A stretch of DNA of 64,000 nucleotides. Source: Anaerococcus mediterraneensis. GTDB taxonomy: Bacteria > Bacillota > Clostridia > Tissierellales > Peptoniphilaceae. Positions 8,758 to 16,702 of this stretch are shown one piece after another. The stretch's first letter is position 1; each line of letters starts with the position of its first letter. The translations under genes were made by a program, and so were the position numbers. The notes beneath the pieces were generated by a model. That model was not told the origin of the DNA. It saw only the letters and a list, made by a program, of their open reading frames with translations, and made no database searches. The stretch spans positions 1,736,001-1,800,000 of the forward strand of contig NZ_LT635772.1 in NCBI RefSeq assembly GCF_900128415.1. Direction: 5' to 3'.

Positions 8758-9750
8758 ATGACTTATTATGATTTTGTAAAAGAATATATGAAAGTAGATG
8801 AATGTAAAAATAATAAGAAATACTCAAGTGCAGGGCATACATTTTGTTGGAGTAGAGAAGATTTAACTTATGCAGAAGGGCTTTATTGGTTCTATGAAGG
8901 TGATGGATTTATTATTGGTATACATGATTTTTATATCAGTGAAGAAGTAGTTCAAAACAATACTTATAGTATGTCGGACTATGTTTCTATATACACTAGC
9001 TACATAGTAAGTGCAAACGGTGAAAAATTTAATCCTTATCAAACACTTACTGCAAACTCCTTATGTACTTTTGATTTTGATAATATAAAAGATGACTTTC
9101 TGTTTTTATTACACGAGAATTCAAATTATCTTTCTGTTTCTATAGGCTTTAAAAAAGAGCTTTTGGAAAACCACCTAACAGCCATTAATATTGATCCGGA
9201 ATCATTTTATAGGGCTTTACTTCAAACTAATCAAATAATACTTACAAAGTCTTTAGAAAAAGTGGCAATGGAAATATTAAATTGTAAGATGGATGCTCCA
9301 GCCGCTGATTTTTTCTTTAAAGCCAAAGCAAATGAATGGGTAAGTATAGTAATAGATACCTACTTAAATAGGAAAAAATATAAAATTGAATCTGATGATA
9401 ATAAAGCACTTGAAGATGTAGCCAGATTTTTAGATGATCATTTCGCCATGAATGTAAACCAGGAAACTCTTGAAAAAATATCTACAATGAGCGGGACTAA
9501 ATTAAAAAATCTATTCAAAGAAAAATATGGTCAAAGCATTACAGAATATACTCAAAGAAAAAGAATGAACGTGGCTGAGACTCTTCTCTTAAATACCAAA
9601 CTTCCTATAAAGGAAATAGCTCAATCTGTTGGATACGCATCCCATAGCAAATTTTCTATTTATTACAAAAGATACAAAGGGAAACTTCCTAGTGAAGTCC
9701 GTAGTTTAGCTTGCGAACATCACAATTTAAATTGTGATTGCTGTGATTAA
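8758..9750 (+). CDS. AraC-family transcriptional regulator
   Basis: The 330-residue protein has a sensory N-terminal region of about 215 residues and a C-terminal AraC double helix-turn-helix (about 218-315), including IKEIAQSVGYASHSKFSIYY. It is transcribed away from the ECF/ABC operon and probably controls it, possibly with the transported ligand as effector. The ATG at 8758 is preferred over an upstream in-frame TTG (8707) because AAAGGGATAGG lies directly upstream. The last residues, CEHHNLNCDCCD, form an unusual Cys/His-rich tail that could bind metal. Such coupled AraC regulators are known for yersiniabactin-type loci (YbtA). Confidence 0.88.
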   Translation: MTYYDFVKEYMKVDECKNNKKYSSAGHTFCWSREDLTYAEGLYWFYEGDGFIIGIHDFYISEEVVQNNTYSMSDYVSIYTSYIVSANGEKFNPYQTLTANSLCTFDFDNIKDDFLFLLHENSNYLSVSIGFKKELLENHLTAINIDPESFYRALLQTNQIILTKSLEKVAMEILNCKMDAPAADFFFKAKANEWVSIVIDTYLNRKKYKIESDDNKALEDVARFLDDHFAMNVNQETLEKISTMSGTKLKNLFKEKYGQSITEYTQRKRMNVAETLLLNTKLPIKEIAQSVGYASHSKFSIYYKRYKGKLPSEVRSLACEHHNLNCDCCD

Positions 9751-10009
9751 ACTAATTTTTTTATACGCCTTTATCTTATATGAATTTGCATGTATAGATA
9801 TTTGTATAGGAATGGTTCTTGTCTTGTTTTTAAGATATGCTCACATTCATTAGATTGAAGTTTCTTTCGATTATATTTCACTCTAACCCATCTTCATATA
9901 ACTGTTCATGGCTTATATCTATTTCTGATAATTGGTTTTTTTAAGCTACAGCCCCTTAAAACAAATAGCCAAGAAGTCGAATTGAACATTATAAGTTATG
10001 AATTTCTAG

Positions 10010-10507
10010 TTAAACCAAAACGGTCAGTAAATATGCCAAAATTAGGCTCACGAAAAAGAAGATTATAATTTTTGCAATCTGACTTTTCCCATTAAAACCA
10101 AAATTATCATAACCCTTAGCACCAACCGTCTCTGGGTAAACTTTAGTCGGCAATTTTAACTTGGTAAGCATGAGATAATCAAAAAAGATAATATCAAAAA
10201 GCTTATATCCTTCAAATAGTATTAAAAATCTAACAAAGGCTTGCTGAAAAGTTAAACTAAATTTTACTGTATCAACAATTGCCCAGCCTAGAACGGCTGC
10301 AATGGCTAGCAATCCAAGTATCATGATAAGTCCGCCGATTATATTGACCCAAATCGGTTTATCTGGCAACTTACTCATCATAACTTTGATATCATCAGGT
10401 GCGCCGAAATGCTTCGAGCCAAATTTCGGTATAATAAGTATAAAATTCATCATCATAATTGATGCTGTTAAGCAGATGATTGTTAACATACCAAGTGTTT
10501 TCATCAA
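10010..10507 (-). CDS. Membrane protein of unknown function
   Basis: I do not recognise this 165-residue protein. It has about four hydrophobic segments (residues 5-27, 53-80, 86-110, 143-163), with a soluble loop after helix 1 and another before helix 4. It stands alone in the accessory region, with a strong AGAGAGGAGG ribosome-binding site and a promoter containing two palindromes (10,530-10,581), so it looks regulated. The 260 bases between its end and the AraC gene show no feature I can support. Confidence 0.6.
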   Translation of the reverse strand: MMKTLGMLTIICLTASIMMMNFILIIPKFGSKHFGAPDDIKVMMSKLPDKPIWVNIIGGLIMILGLLAIAAVLGWAIVDTVKFSLTFQQAFVRFLILFEGYKLFDIIFFDYLMLTKLKLPTKVYPETVGAKGYDNFGFNGKSQIAKIIIFFFVSLILAYLLTVLV

Positions 10508-10529
10508 TTTAGTTTACCTCCTCTCTTGA

Positions 10530-10581
10530 AGTATAAACCATTTCGTAAATGGGAGCAATTTTTCTTAGTTGTGTCAACTAA
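10530..10581 (-). promoter_or_regulatory. Promoter with two palindromic operator candidates
   Basis: On the minus strand a -35 TTGCTC (10,553-10,558) and -10 TATACT (10,530-10,535) are 17 bases apart. A 15-bp palindrome CCATTTCGTAAATGG (10,538-10,552) fills the spacer. A second palindrome, TTAGTTGTGTCAACTAA (10,565-10,581), lies directly upstream of the -35. Both positions suit a repressor or spacer-binding regulator. The regulator is not identified. Confidence 0.55.
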
Positions 10582-10779
10582 ATTCGTATAAATTTTCTTG
10601 CTAGTATTAGTGCTATACTTTTTTACAATTTATATAGTTGTTTAAAATCTATAATCACAGATGTCTTCTTGTCAATGTCATTATACACATACAGGTCATG
10701 TATTAAGAAGTTTAGTAAATTCTCAAATAAATTACTCACAAAACTTTGGATTCCAATCTAAAAGATATTTACAAAATCA

Positions 10780-10831
10780 TTGACAAGATATAAAAACACC
10801 CTATATAAAGATTACAATTCTAAAATTGTAA
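10780..10831 (+). promoter_or_regulatory. Possible rightward promoter with palindrome
   Basis: TTGACA (10,780-10,785), 16 bases and TATATA (10,802-10,807) resemble a promoter reading right. Just downstream lies TTACAATT-CTAA-AATTGTAA (10,812-10,831). No plus-strand gene follows, so any transcript would run antisense into the XRE gene. The rest of the 10,508-10,933 gap shows nothing else. Confidence 0.35.
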
Positions 10832-10933
10832 GTAAGCTATCACAAAATATACATTATTTCAATAAAATTTTAGAAACCCTTATTAAGATTTTCTTTGATC
10901 CCTTGTAAATCAAGTGTAAAGAACTATAAGAAT

Positions 10934-11152
10934 TTAAATCTCTTTTTCAAATTCATCTTCAAAACTAATAATATCATTAGGTGTGCAGGATAGAGCCTTG
11001 CATATTCTTTCTAAATTTTTAAATGTAATTGGTTTATCTTTGCCCATTTGTGCCATAACATTTGTTGTTAGTCCTGCCATGGCTATTACATCTGTTTTCT
11101 TTAGTCCTTTTTTTGCTAACTGTATCCATAATGGTTTATAGTTAAGTGCCAT
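10934..11152 (-). CDS. XRE-family helix-turn-helix regulator
   Basis: The 72-residue protein is a single Cro/C1-type DNA-binding domain: KKGLKKTDVIAMAGLTTNVMAQMGKDKPITFKNL is the helix-turn-helix, followed by LERICKALSCTPNDIISF, the family's usual ending. Small XRE proteins of this kind are standard ICE regulators and typically control transfer or excision genes. It has its own promoter and an AGAGGG ribosome-binding site, so it may be autoregulated. Confidence 0.88.
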   Translation of the reverse strand: MALNYKPLWIQLAKKGLKKTDVIAMAGLTTNVMAQMGKDKPITFKNLERICKALSCTPNDIISFEDEFEKEI

Positions 11153-11187
11153 AATATCCCTCTTTTTCTGTTCATTAGATTTACTTA

Positions 11188-11216
11188 ATTATAACATAAA
11201 TATTGATTTCATTCAA
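11188..11216 (-). promoter_or_regulatory. Promoter of the XRE regulator
   Basis: TTGAAT (minus strand of 11,211-11,216), 17 bases and TATAAT (11,188-11,193) lie 36 bases before the gene. The -35 area contains ATTGA-N6-TCAAT, a possible autoregulatory operator. Confidence 0.6.
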
Positions 11217-11269
11217 TCTTACATTGATTTAGTGATTTGTTTTAGAGTGTTTGTTGTGTTATTCCGTCC

Positions 11270-11428
11270 TTATTTTGCCATAAATTGCTTAATACCTTGA
11301 GATTTAGCACCAGGGTTATCATTACCATAACCTTCCATTAAGTTAATAACTCCCCATGCTCCTAAACCTGCACCAATTGCAGTTACAAGTGTCTTTAAAA
11401 CTCCAACTCCAGCTGTAAAAAATTCCAT
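11270..11428 (-). CDS. Maff2-family mobile element protein, truncated
   Basis: This 52-residue peptide has a glycine-rich membrane helix (VTAIGAGLGAWGVINLMEGY) followed by GNDNPGAKSQGIKQFMAK. It matches Maff2 proteins found in conjugative elements between the coupling-protein gene and the VirB6/VirB4 genes. Family members usually continue after QLMA with a second hydrophobic helix, but here a stop follows at once. The ribosome-binding site GAGGAGG is good. The truncation coincides with the point where the expected channel genes are missing, so the ICE was probably deleted or rearranged here. It lies two bases after the SSB gene. Confidence 0.75.
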   Translation of the reverse strand: MEFFTAGVGVLKTLVTAIGAGLGAWGVINLMEGYGNDNPGAKSQGIKQFMAK

Positions 11429-11429
11429 A

Positions 11430-11741
11430 TTATTCCTCCTCGTTTTCTTTCTTATTTTCTATTTTATTTAGTGATTTAACTATAAAATTCTTGTAGACCT
11501 TATCTCCTTTTTTGTTTTCTTTGAAATATCCAAAGACATGGATTAGATCTCCTTTATCTAATTCTTTTGCACGTTCGCTTTTTTCTCCGTAGACTGAACA
11601 ATTTATATATTCTTTTCCTTTACCATATTTTTTAATGAGAGTAAAATTTGCTACATCTACTTTTTCTCCATCTCTTTCAAATTCTGATAATTCCACTTCT
11701 TTAACTAAATTTGCATTAATATTTATCATTTCTCTATCCAT
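11430..11741 (-). CDS. Single-stranded DNA-binding-like OB-fold protein
   Basis: The 103-residue protein has the pattern of a short SSB: NINANLVKEVEL, then VANFTLIKKYG, INCSVYGEKSERAKELDKGDLIHVFGYFKE, and an acidic lysine/glutamate tail. The Val-X-GlyTyrPhe strand resembles the V-x-G-x-[LF] core of SSB proteins. In ICEs such proteins sit between VirD4 and Maff2 and bind the transferred strand. The start follows AAGGAGAAG. A terminator-like hairpin precedes the gene (11,775-11,809). Confidence 0.78.
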   Translation of the reverse strand: MDREMININANLVKEVELSEFERDGEKVDVANFTLIKKYGKGKEYINCSVYGEKSERAKELDKGDLIHVFGYFKENKKGDKVYKNFIVKSLNKIENKKENEEE

Positions 11742-11774
11742 TAATTTCTTCTCCTTAATCTATAAATTTCAATT

Positions 11775-11809
11775 AAAAAAGCGACTGGATCTATTTATTT
11801 CCAATCGCT
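11775..11809 (-). terminator. Terminator-like hairpin in the SSB leader
   Basis: On the minus strand AGCGATTGGA (11,800-11,809) and TCCAGTCGCT (11,780-11,789) form a stem followed by TTTTTT. It lies about 35 bases before the SSB start and could attenuate that gene. Confidence 0.6.
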
Positions 11810-11834
11810 ATACATTATTCCTTATTAAATTGTT

Positions 11835-11861
11835 CTAAGTAGGAGCTCTTATCCTTAACAT
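11835..11861 (-). other. Eight-codon mini-ORF in the SSB leader
   Basis: A strong AGGAGG (11,867-11,872) precedes ATG at 11,859-11,861 and encodes MLRIRAPT before TAG. The CTCCT at 11,841-11,845 is complementary to its ribosome-binding site. It lies between two terminator-like hairpins. It may be a leader peptide or a scar of a lost gene. Confidence 0.35.
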
Positions 11862-11884
11862 CTTAACCTCCTAATTTTGAGTAT

Positions 11885-11915
11885 AAAAAAAGCAGTAAAC
11901 TTTATAATTACTGCT
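11885..11915 (-). terminator. Terminator after the PIN-domain gene
   Basis: AGCAGTAA and TTACTGCT (11,908-11,915 and 11,891-11,898 on the minus strand) form a perfect 8-bp stem followed by seven T residues, 20 bases after the stop of the PIN gene. Confidence 0.75.
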
Positions 11916-11936
11916 TTAATAAAATATCCTATATTA

Positions 11937-13406
11937 TTAATCATTAAATGAACAATCTCGACAAATACCACCTACATCTTCTCGCCTATCCTTAAATCCC
12001 TTTCCACATTTAGAGCAAATAAATGCATAATCATTATTGTAATTCTCCTCTTCTAAATAAGAGTCATCGTAGTCTTCTTCATTTTTGTTTATAGAATCTT
12101 GATCTATCTGAATTTCAATTATTTCAATATCTGTATATTCTTTATCATTATTAATATAAAAAGAATCTTCTTCGATATCATCTTTATTAATTAATCTTGT
12201 GACATTAACTATGACACTTCCACTAAATTCTTGTTCTATTGGTGGTGATTGTATGACTTCTTTTGTATCATCATCACGTCCCCAATAATCAAAGGATACA
12301 CAACTTAAATTTATTAAATATTCTAGCTCATAAGTTATACTAACAATCTCGTCTGTAAACTCTTCATAAGTATCTAATATCTCATTGAATTCACAATTAT
12401 TTATATCTAATTCTTCAATACCCTCACTTCCAATAACATACGATTCTAGATAATAATAGTTGTTATTATAAATACTGTCAACTATATCATTAGAAATATC
12501 TTGTTTTACTCTTTCTACATATGACACATCTTTTCTATTTAAATCTACATAAACATTAAAATCATATCTATCATATACTTTTGAAGCGAAATTCTGAAAC
12601 ATTCCTGTTGTTAAAAATTCAATATTTACATTTGGATTTTTTTCTTTAAATTCACTTAATAATTTATCGTGAACTACTAAATTATCTTGACTATCCTTAC
12701 TCCACCAGTCTTCTTTTATATCATTCGTAATAAAAATAATATCTTTTACTGATTTTTCAACTGGTAAATCTAATATCTCTTTCCAAACAAATAAATCTCC
12801 AAATTTTTCAACTCCATCTTTATTAATGTCCTCATATCCAGGCGGAATTTTATATTTATACCTAAGTTCACCCTCTCTAATAATTTTTAATTGTTCACTA
12901 AACCTTATCCTATTACCTATCCTATTATTTTTTTCTAAATATGAAATAAGATTATCTATATCTTTAATTATTTCAGGAGAATCTGTTGTTATTTCATCAT
13001 ATTCAATACCAACACTATTTTTATAAGATTTGATTATTTGTTTTAATTCAACTAACTTGTTATTTAAATCATTCTCCAAATTTTTTCTTCCAAAATAATT
13101 ATATTTAGATGATTTAATCAAGACACTCTCTAAATTTTTTTGACTCCTTTCAATTACTCTTAGTAAATCTTTTTCAAAATTTTGATACTTTTTTTTCAAT
13201 TGTCCGAATACGCTATATTTATTTTTATTAAATTCTTTATACACTTGATTCGGAATCCATATTAAATCCTTACACTCCTTGAAAATTTCTAATATGTTTT
13301 TGCTACTGTATAATGAATATCGAGCTAAGTCAAGTATTACATTTGTATCTAATACTATTATAGAGGTTTTTCTATTTATTATTTTTTTAAATTTTTCATA
13401 ATTCAA
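11937..13406 (-). CDS. PIN-like nuclease-domain protein with C-terminal zinc ribbon
   Basis: The 489-residue protein starts with SIIVLDTNVILDL (an acidic-residue strand typical of PIN nucleases), then a long helical region, and at about residues 200-235 has GDLFVWKEILD and IIFITNDIKEDWW, the later acidic motifs of the PIN_8/DUF4935-like group. Residues 290-460 are acidic and not recognised. The end carries CSKCGKGF and CRDCSFND, a four-cysteine zinc ribbon. The family suggests metal-dependent RNase activity. It is 17 bases downstream of the ClbS-like gene and probably shares its transcript. The start is a TTG with GGTG six bases upstream. A defence role is a guess from its cargo position. Confidence 0.65.
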   Translation of the reverse strand: MNYEKFKKIINRKTSIIVLDTNVILDLARYSLYSSKNILEIFKECKDLIWIPNQVYKEFNKNKYSVFGQLKKKYQNFEKDLLRVIERSQKNLESVLIKSSKYNYFGRKNLENDLNNKLVELKQIIKSYKNSVGIEYDEITTDSPEIIKDIDNLISYLEKNNRIGNRIRFSEQLKIIREGELRYKYKIPPGYEDINKDGVEKFGDLFVWKEILDLPVEKSVKDIIFITNDIKEDWWSKDSQDNLVVHDKLLSEFKEKNPNVNIEFLTTGMFQNFASKVYDRYDFNVYVDLNRKDVSYVERVKQDISNDIVDSIYNNNYYYLESYVIGSEGIEELDINNCEFNEILDTYEEFTDEIVSITYELEYLINLSCVSFDYWGRDDDTKEVIQSPPIEQEFSGSVIVNVTRLINKDDIEEDSFYINNDKEYTDIEIIEIQIDQDSINKNEEDYDDSYLEEENYNNDYAFICSKCGKGFKDRREDVGGICRDCSFND

Positions 13407-13423
13407 TTAAAGCACCAACCTTA

Positions 13424-13960
13424 TTATTTAATTACATTCACAAAATTATTAAGTTTTTTCCATTTTCTAATCTTAGTCCTAAATGTTCCAAATGGTGCTA
13501 CTGTATTTACATGGATAAATTTATATACTTCCCAAGTTGCAGTTTTTGTTGCTTCATCTGCCCATTTTCTCATATGTGGTTTAAATAATTCTTCCTCTGT
13601 AAGATTATCTATCAAAGAGTAAATATCTTCTATATTCTGTGATAGTTGTTCTTTTAATTCCTTTAACGATTTATGAGCATAGGTATCTGTAAACCATTGA
13701 TACAATTCTCCAAGTTGATTCCACTTAAATTTGTCAGATGGCGTTTTAACCTCAATTCCCTTTTTTTCATCTTCTTCCCATTTCAAAACTAAAGTTGTCC
13801 AACCTACTTGATAGGCAAGATTTTCAGCTGGTGTCCTATCAACTTGATCTACTCTTTTATCTTTTAATTCTTCTGGGATATTATCAAACTCTGAAATATA
13901 TTTTCCAAAAGTTTTCTTTATCTCATTTTTTAATTCTTCCTTACTTTCATAAGACCTCAT
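13424..13960 (-). CDS. ClbS/DfsB-family four-helix bundle protein
   Basis: The 178-residue protein resembles ClbS/DfsB (DUF1706): RSYESKEELKNEI, then a helix with TPAENLAYQVGWTTLVLKWEEDE, KWNQLGELYQWFTDTY and a C-terminal FGTFRTKIRKWKKL. ClbS hydrolyses the cyclopropane of colibactin and protects producers from the genotoxin; many homologues outside colibactin clusters have unknown substrates. A GGAGGTAGG ribosome-binding site precedes the ATG. It is inserted between virD4 and the SSB gene with the PIN gene, so it is accessory cargo of the ICE. Confidence 0.82.
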   Translation of the reverse strand: MRSYESKEELKNEIKKTFGKYISEFDNIPEELKDKRVDQVDRTPAENLAYQVGWTTLVLKWEEDEKKGIEVKTPSDKFKWNQLGELYQWFTDTYAHKSLKELKEQLSQNIEDIYSLIDNLTEEELFKPHMRKWADEATKTATWEVYKFIHVNTVAPFGTFRTKIRKWKKLNNFVNVIK

Positions 13961-14021
13961 ATGCCTACCTCCATGGTTTATATAGATATTATACCAAAAA
14001 TATTTTTATCCTAGGCTTAAT

Positions 14022-15476
14022 TCATAATCTTGTAATCAAACTGTTCCTGTTTATTTTTATTTTATCTCTATTTGTTAAATACTCTTCCACATCAAACAAG
14101 TTTTTCTTATCATAATCTTCCAACAACTTGTAATTCTTATGCTTTGTAATATCGAATTTATCAGATAGAAAAGGTCTTACTCCTCTTAGTTGGTATATAC
14201 ATTTACCGCCATCCATTACAGTTATTTCATCTTGGCTCATTAGTTCCTTGCCAGTTTTTTGATAATTTAGACCAAAAGATTTTTGATTTGATCTTGTTTC
14301 TGATGTGTTATATAGGTCTATGGTTTCTTTTCCTAAGGTTTCAGATAATTCTTTTACTGTTGTTTTTTCTTTTCCTCCTAAAAAGAGTGTAGAGTCGCAG
14401 TTACCAACTATTGTATCTGCATGGTCTTTGTAGATTGCTTTTAATTGAGATTGTGCTTGCAGTATTATGCTTGCTGATATTTCTCTTGAACGAATTGTTG
14501 CAATCAATTTTTCAAATTTTGGAATTAAGCCAATATTTGCAAACTCATCAAGCAAACACCTAACATGAACTGGAAATCTTCCACCATACACATCATCTGC
14601 CTTATCACATAGTAGATTAAATAATTGAGAATACATTATTGAAACTACAAAGTTAAAGGTATCATCTGTATCTGATATTATTACGAATAAAGCAGTTTTT
14701 CTATCTCCAATTTTATCAAGTTCTAATTCATCTTCACTCATTAGCTCTCTAAGCTCTCTTATATCAAAAGGTGCAAGTCTTGCTCCACATGATATTAGAA
14801 TTGACTTTGCAGTTTTTCCTGCTGCCAACTTGTATTTCTTATATTGCTTAACTGCAAAATGACTTGGGTCTTTCTTTTCAAGAGCCTCAAAGAGCCTATC
14901 AATTGGATTCATATAGGTTTCATCATCTTCTCTAACTTCACTTGCGTCAATCATATCTAAAAGTGTCTTAAAGTTCTTTTCTTCTTCTGGTGCTTCATAA
15001 TAAATATAACCGATGAGGGCAGTGTAATATAACTTTTCAGCCTTTACCCAGAAATCTTCTCCTGCCTTTTCTCCATCTCCCTTGGTGTTAGCAATTATAG
15101 TTTGGACAAGCTTTAAAATATCTTTTTCACTTCTCAAATAAGCAAAGGGATTGTATTTCATGGACTTTTTGAAGTTTATTGTGTTTAAAATCTTTATATC
15201 ATATCCATTTTCGTAGAGCATTTTTCCACACTCTAACACAAGTGTGCCTTTAGGGTCTGTTACTACATAGGAAGAGTGCATTTGCATTAGATTTGGCTTT
15301 ACATAAAATCTTGTCTTACCTGATCCAGAACCACCTATTACTAATACATTTTTATTTCTAGCATATTTAGGATTTTTAGGTCTTGAGTTCATTGTTAGTC
15401 TTTCGGTATTAGTTATTAGTACATTGTTTTCAAACTTAGGATCAATATATGGAGCAATATCCTTACTTTCTCCCCA
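14022..15476 (-). pseudogene. VirD4/TraG coupling protein, C-terminal part (interrupted gene)
   Basis: This is the larger part of a type IV secretion coupling ATPase. It begins at the insertion junction with GESKDIAPYIDPKFENN, then has Walker A GGSGSGKTRF, the VTDPKG segment and the Walker B-like LLDEFANIG. An internal ATG at 15,392 could give a 456-residue fragment lacking the N-terminal membrane helices. The missing N-terminus is at 21,467-21,806, beyond the 6-kb insertion. Joined at the TGGG core the two parts give about 596 residues, the usual length for this family, with the continuous residues GSARWGES. Confidence 0.9.
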
Positions 15477-15543
15477 GGAAGCGTTTTGTCAAGTACCTTT
15501 TTATATTTATGGACGCTCTTTCTGTAAGCCGTATTAACTTTTA

Positions 15544-15581
15544 AGCAAAGAAAAACAGTAAACCTTTTTTGATTCACTGTT
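15544..15581. repeat. 38-bp direct repeat, copy A (hairpin)
   Basis: This 38-base sequence matches 18,756-18,793 at 37 positions. It contains AACAGTAAA and a near-complement TTCACTGTT, so it can form a hairpin. It lies downstream of the DMT transporter gene and can serve as its terminator. Confidence 0.8.
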
Positions 15582-15643
15582 TCTCTTTGTTGTATTATGC
15601 TTATTTCTTAACGGTTATATAAGTTAAGCCATTTTCCAATCAT

Positions 15644-16654
15644 TTATGTGTTTGCATGAGAATGACTGTGTATATGCATAGGGTTAAATATAAAATGTCT
15701 ATGCTCATGCGAATGTACTACTTTTCCGTGCTTATGCTGGTGGGTATGGACATATCCATTATATATTTTTTCGTTACCAAGCGTATCTTTTATCATAATC
15801 AATGTGCTGATTATCATAATGCCGAGGGCGATATAAAATTTTACTGTTGGTCTTTCACCCAAAATAATAAAACTAAATCCCACTCCTAAAAATGGTGCTA
15901 TAGAATAAAATGCACTTGTTTTTGCTGCACCCAAGTTCTTTTGTGCCATAATATAAAAATTTATACTTAAACCATATGCCACAAAACCAAGTAACATAAC
16001 CGCAAGTATATATAGTATTTCAGGTAGATGTTCTCCAATGATAAAAGCAATAACAATACTGCCAATACCCGAGAAAATTCCTTTTATTAACACAATTTCC
16101 TCAGAACTTTTATCACTTATACTTCTTGTACAATTATTCTCAATCCCCCAACAAATACAAGCACATAAAACAAACAATGAACCTTTATTCAGTGCTAATG
16201 CTTCCATCCCCTCAAAGCTAAGAATGACGCTTGATAAAAGTACAAGGACAATAGCAATCCATAATCTTTTAGAAATTTTTTCCTTAAAAATCAAAAGGGC
16301 AATGACCGATGTTGCAACAATTTCAAAGTTATTAATTAACGAGACATTAGCAGAATTTGTATTGGCAATGCCAAACATCAGAAATATCGGTGCTGCTATA
16401 TCAAGAACAACCATTGCAATTGTATAAGGTAAATCATTTATATTAAGCCATTTTTCGTCAGTCAATTTGTTTTGAGTTTTCTTTATTCCAAGTAATATCC
16501 CAATACCAACACCTGCTCCTAAATACAAAAAACCGGCAAGCATTGTCGGAGACACATTTGCTAATAATATTTTCGATATTGGTACATTGATTGCATATAA
16601 TGCTGCTGCTAATATTGCAAAAAATGTAGCTGTTTTATTTTTACTCAGTGTCAA
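15644..16654 (-). CDS. EamA/DMT-family transporter with histidine-rich C-terminus
   Basis: The protein has ten predicted membrane helices arranged as two EamA repeats (KTATFFAILAAALYAINVP opens the first; GSLFVLCACICWGIENN the second). It is a cytoplasmic-membrane drug/metabolite transporter of unknown substrate. The last 36 residues form a tail with HTHQHKHGK, HSHEHRHF and HIHSHSH, a probable metal-binding extension pointing to a divalent-metal role (inference). The start is uncertain. A longer frame from an ATG at 16,696 overlaps an extended -10 promoter, so the TTG at 16,654 beside AAAGGGGG, or a CTG two codons later, is preferred. It is the accessory gene of the nested element. Confidence 0.85.
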   Translation of the reverse strand: MTLSKNKTATFFAILAAALYAINVPISKILLANVSPTMLAGFLYLGAGVGIGILLGIKKTQNKLTDEKWLNINDLPYTIAMVVLDIAAPIFLMFGIANTNSANVSLINNFEIVATSVIALLIFKEKISKRLWIAIVLVLLSSVILSFEGMEALALNKGSLFVLCACICWGIENNCTRSISDKSSEEIVLIKGIFSGIGSIVIAFIIGEHLPEILYILAVMLLGFVAYGLSINFYIMAQKNLGAAKTSAFYSIAPFLGVGFSFIILGERPTVKFYIALGIMIISTLIMIKDTLGNEKIYNGYVHTHQHKHGKVVHSHEHRHFIFNPMHIHSHSHANT

Positions 16655-16678
16655 AGCCCCCTTTCTATCTTTTTTAAT

Positions 16679-16687
16679 ATTATACCA
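16679..16687 (-). promoter_or_regulatory. Extended -10 promoter of the DMT transporter
   Basis: The minus strand reads TGGTATAAT, a consensus extended -10 element, about 25 bases before the preferred TTG start. The -35 region is weak. Confidence 0.5.
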
Positions 16688-16702
16688 TTTTTTCACTTAG
16701 TT

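Noticed and set aside
10570..10576. TTGACA inside the palindrome at 10,565-10,581 as a -35 element
   Set aside because: No -10-like hexamer lies 16-18 bases downstream on that strand; the TTGCTC/TATACT pair fits the gene better.
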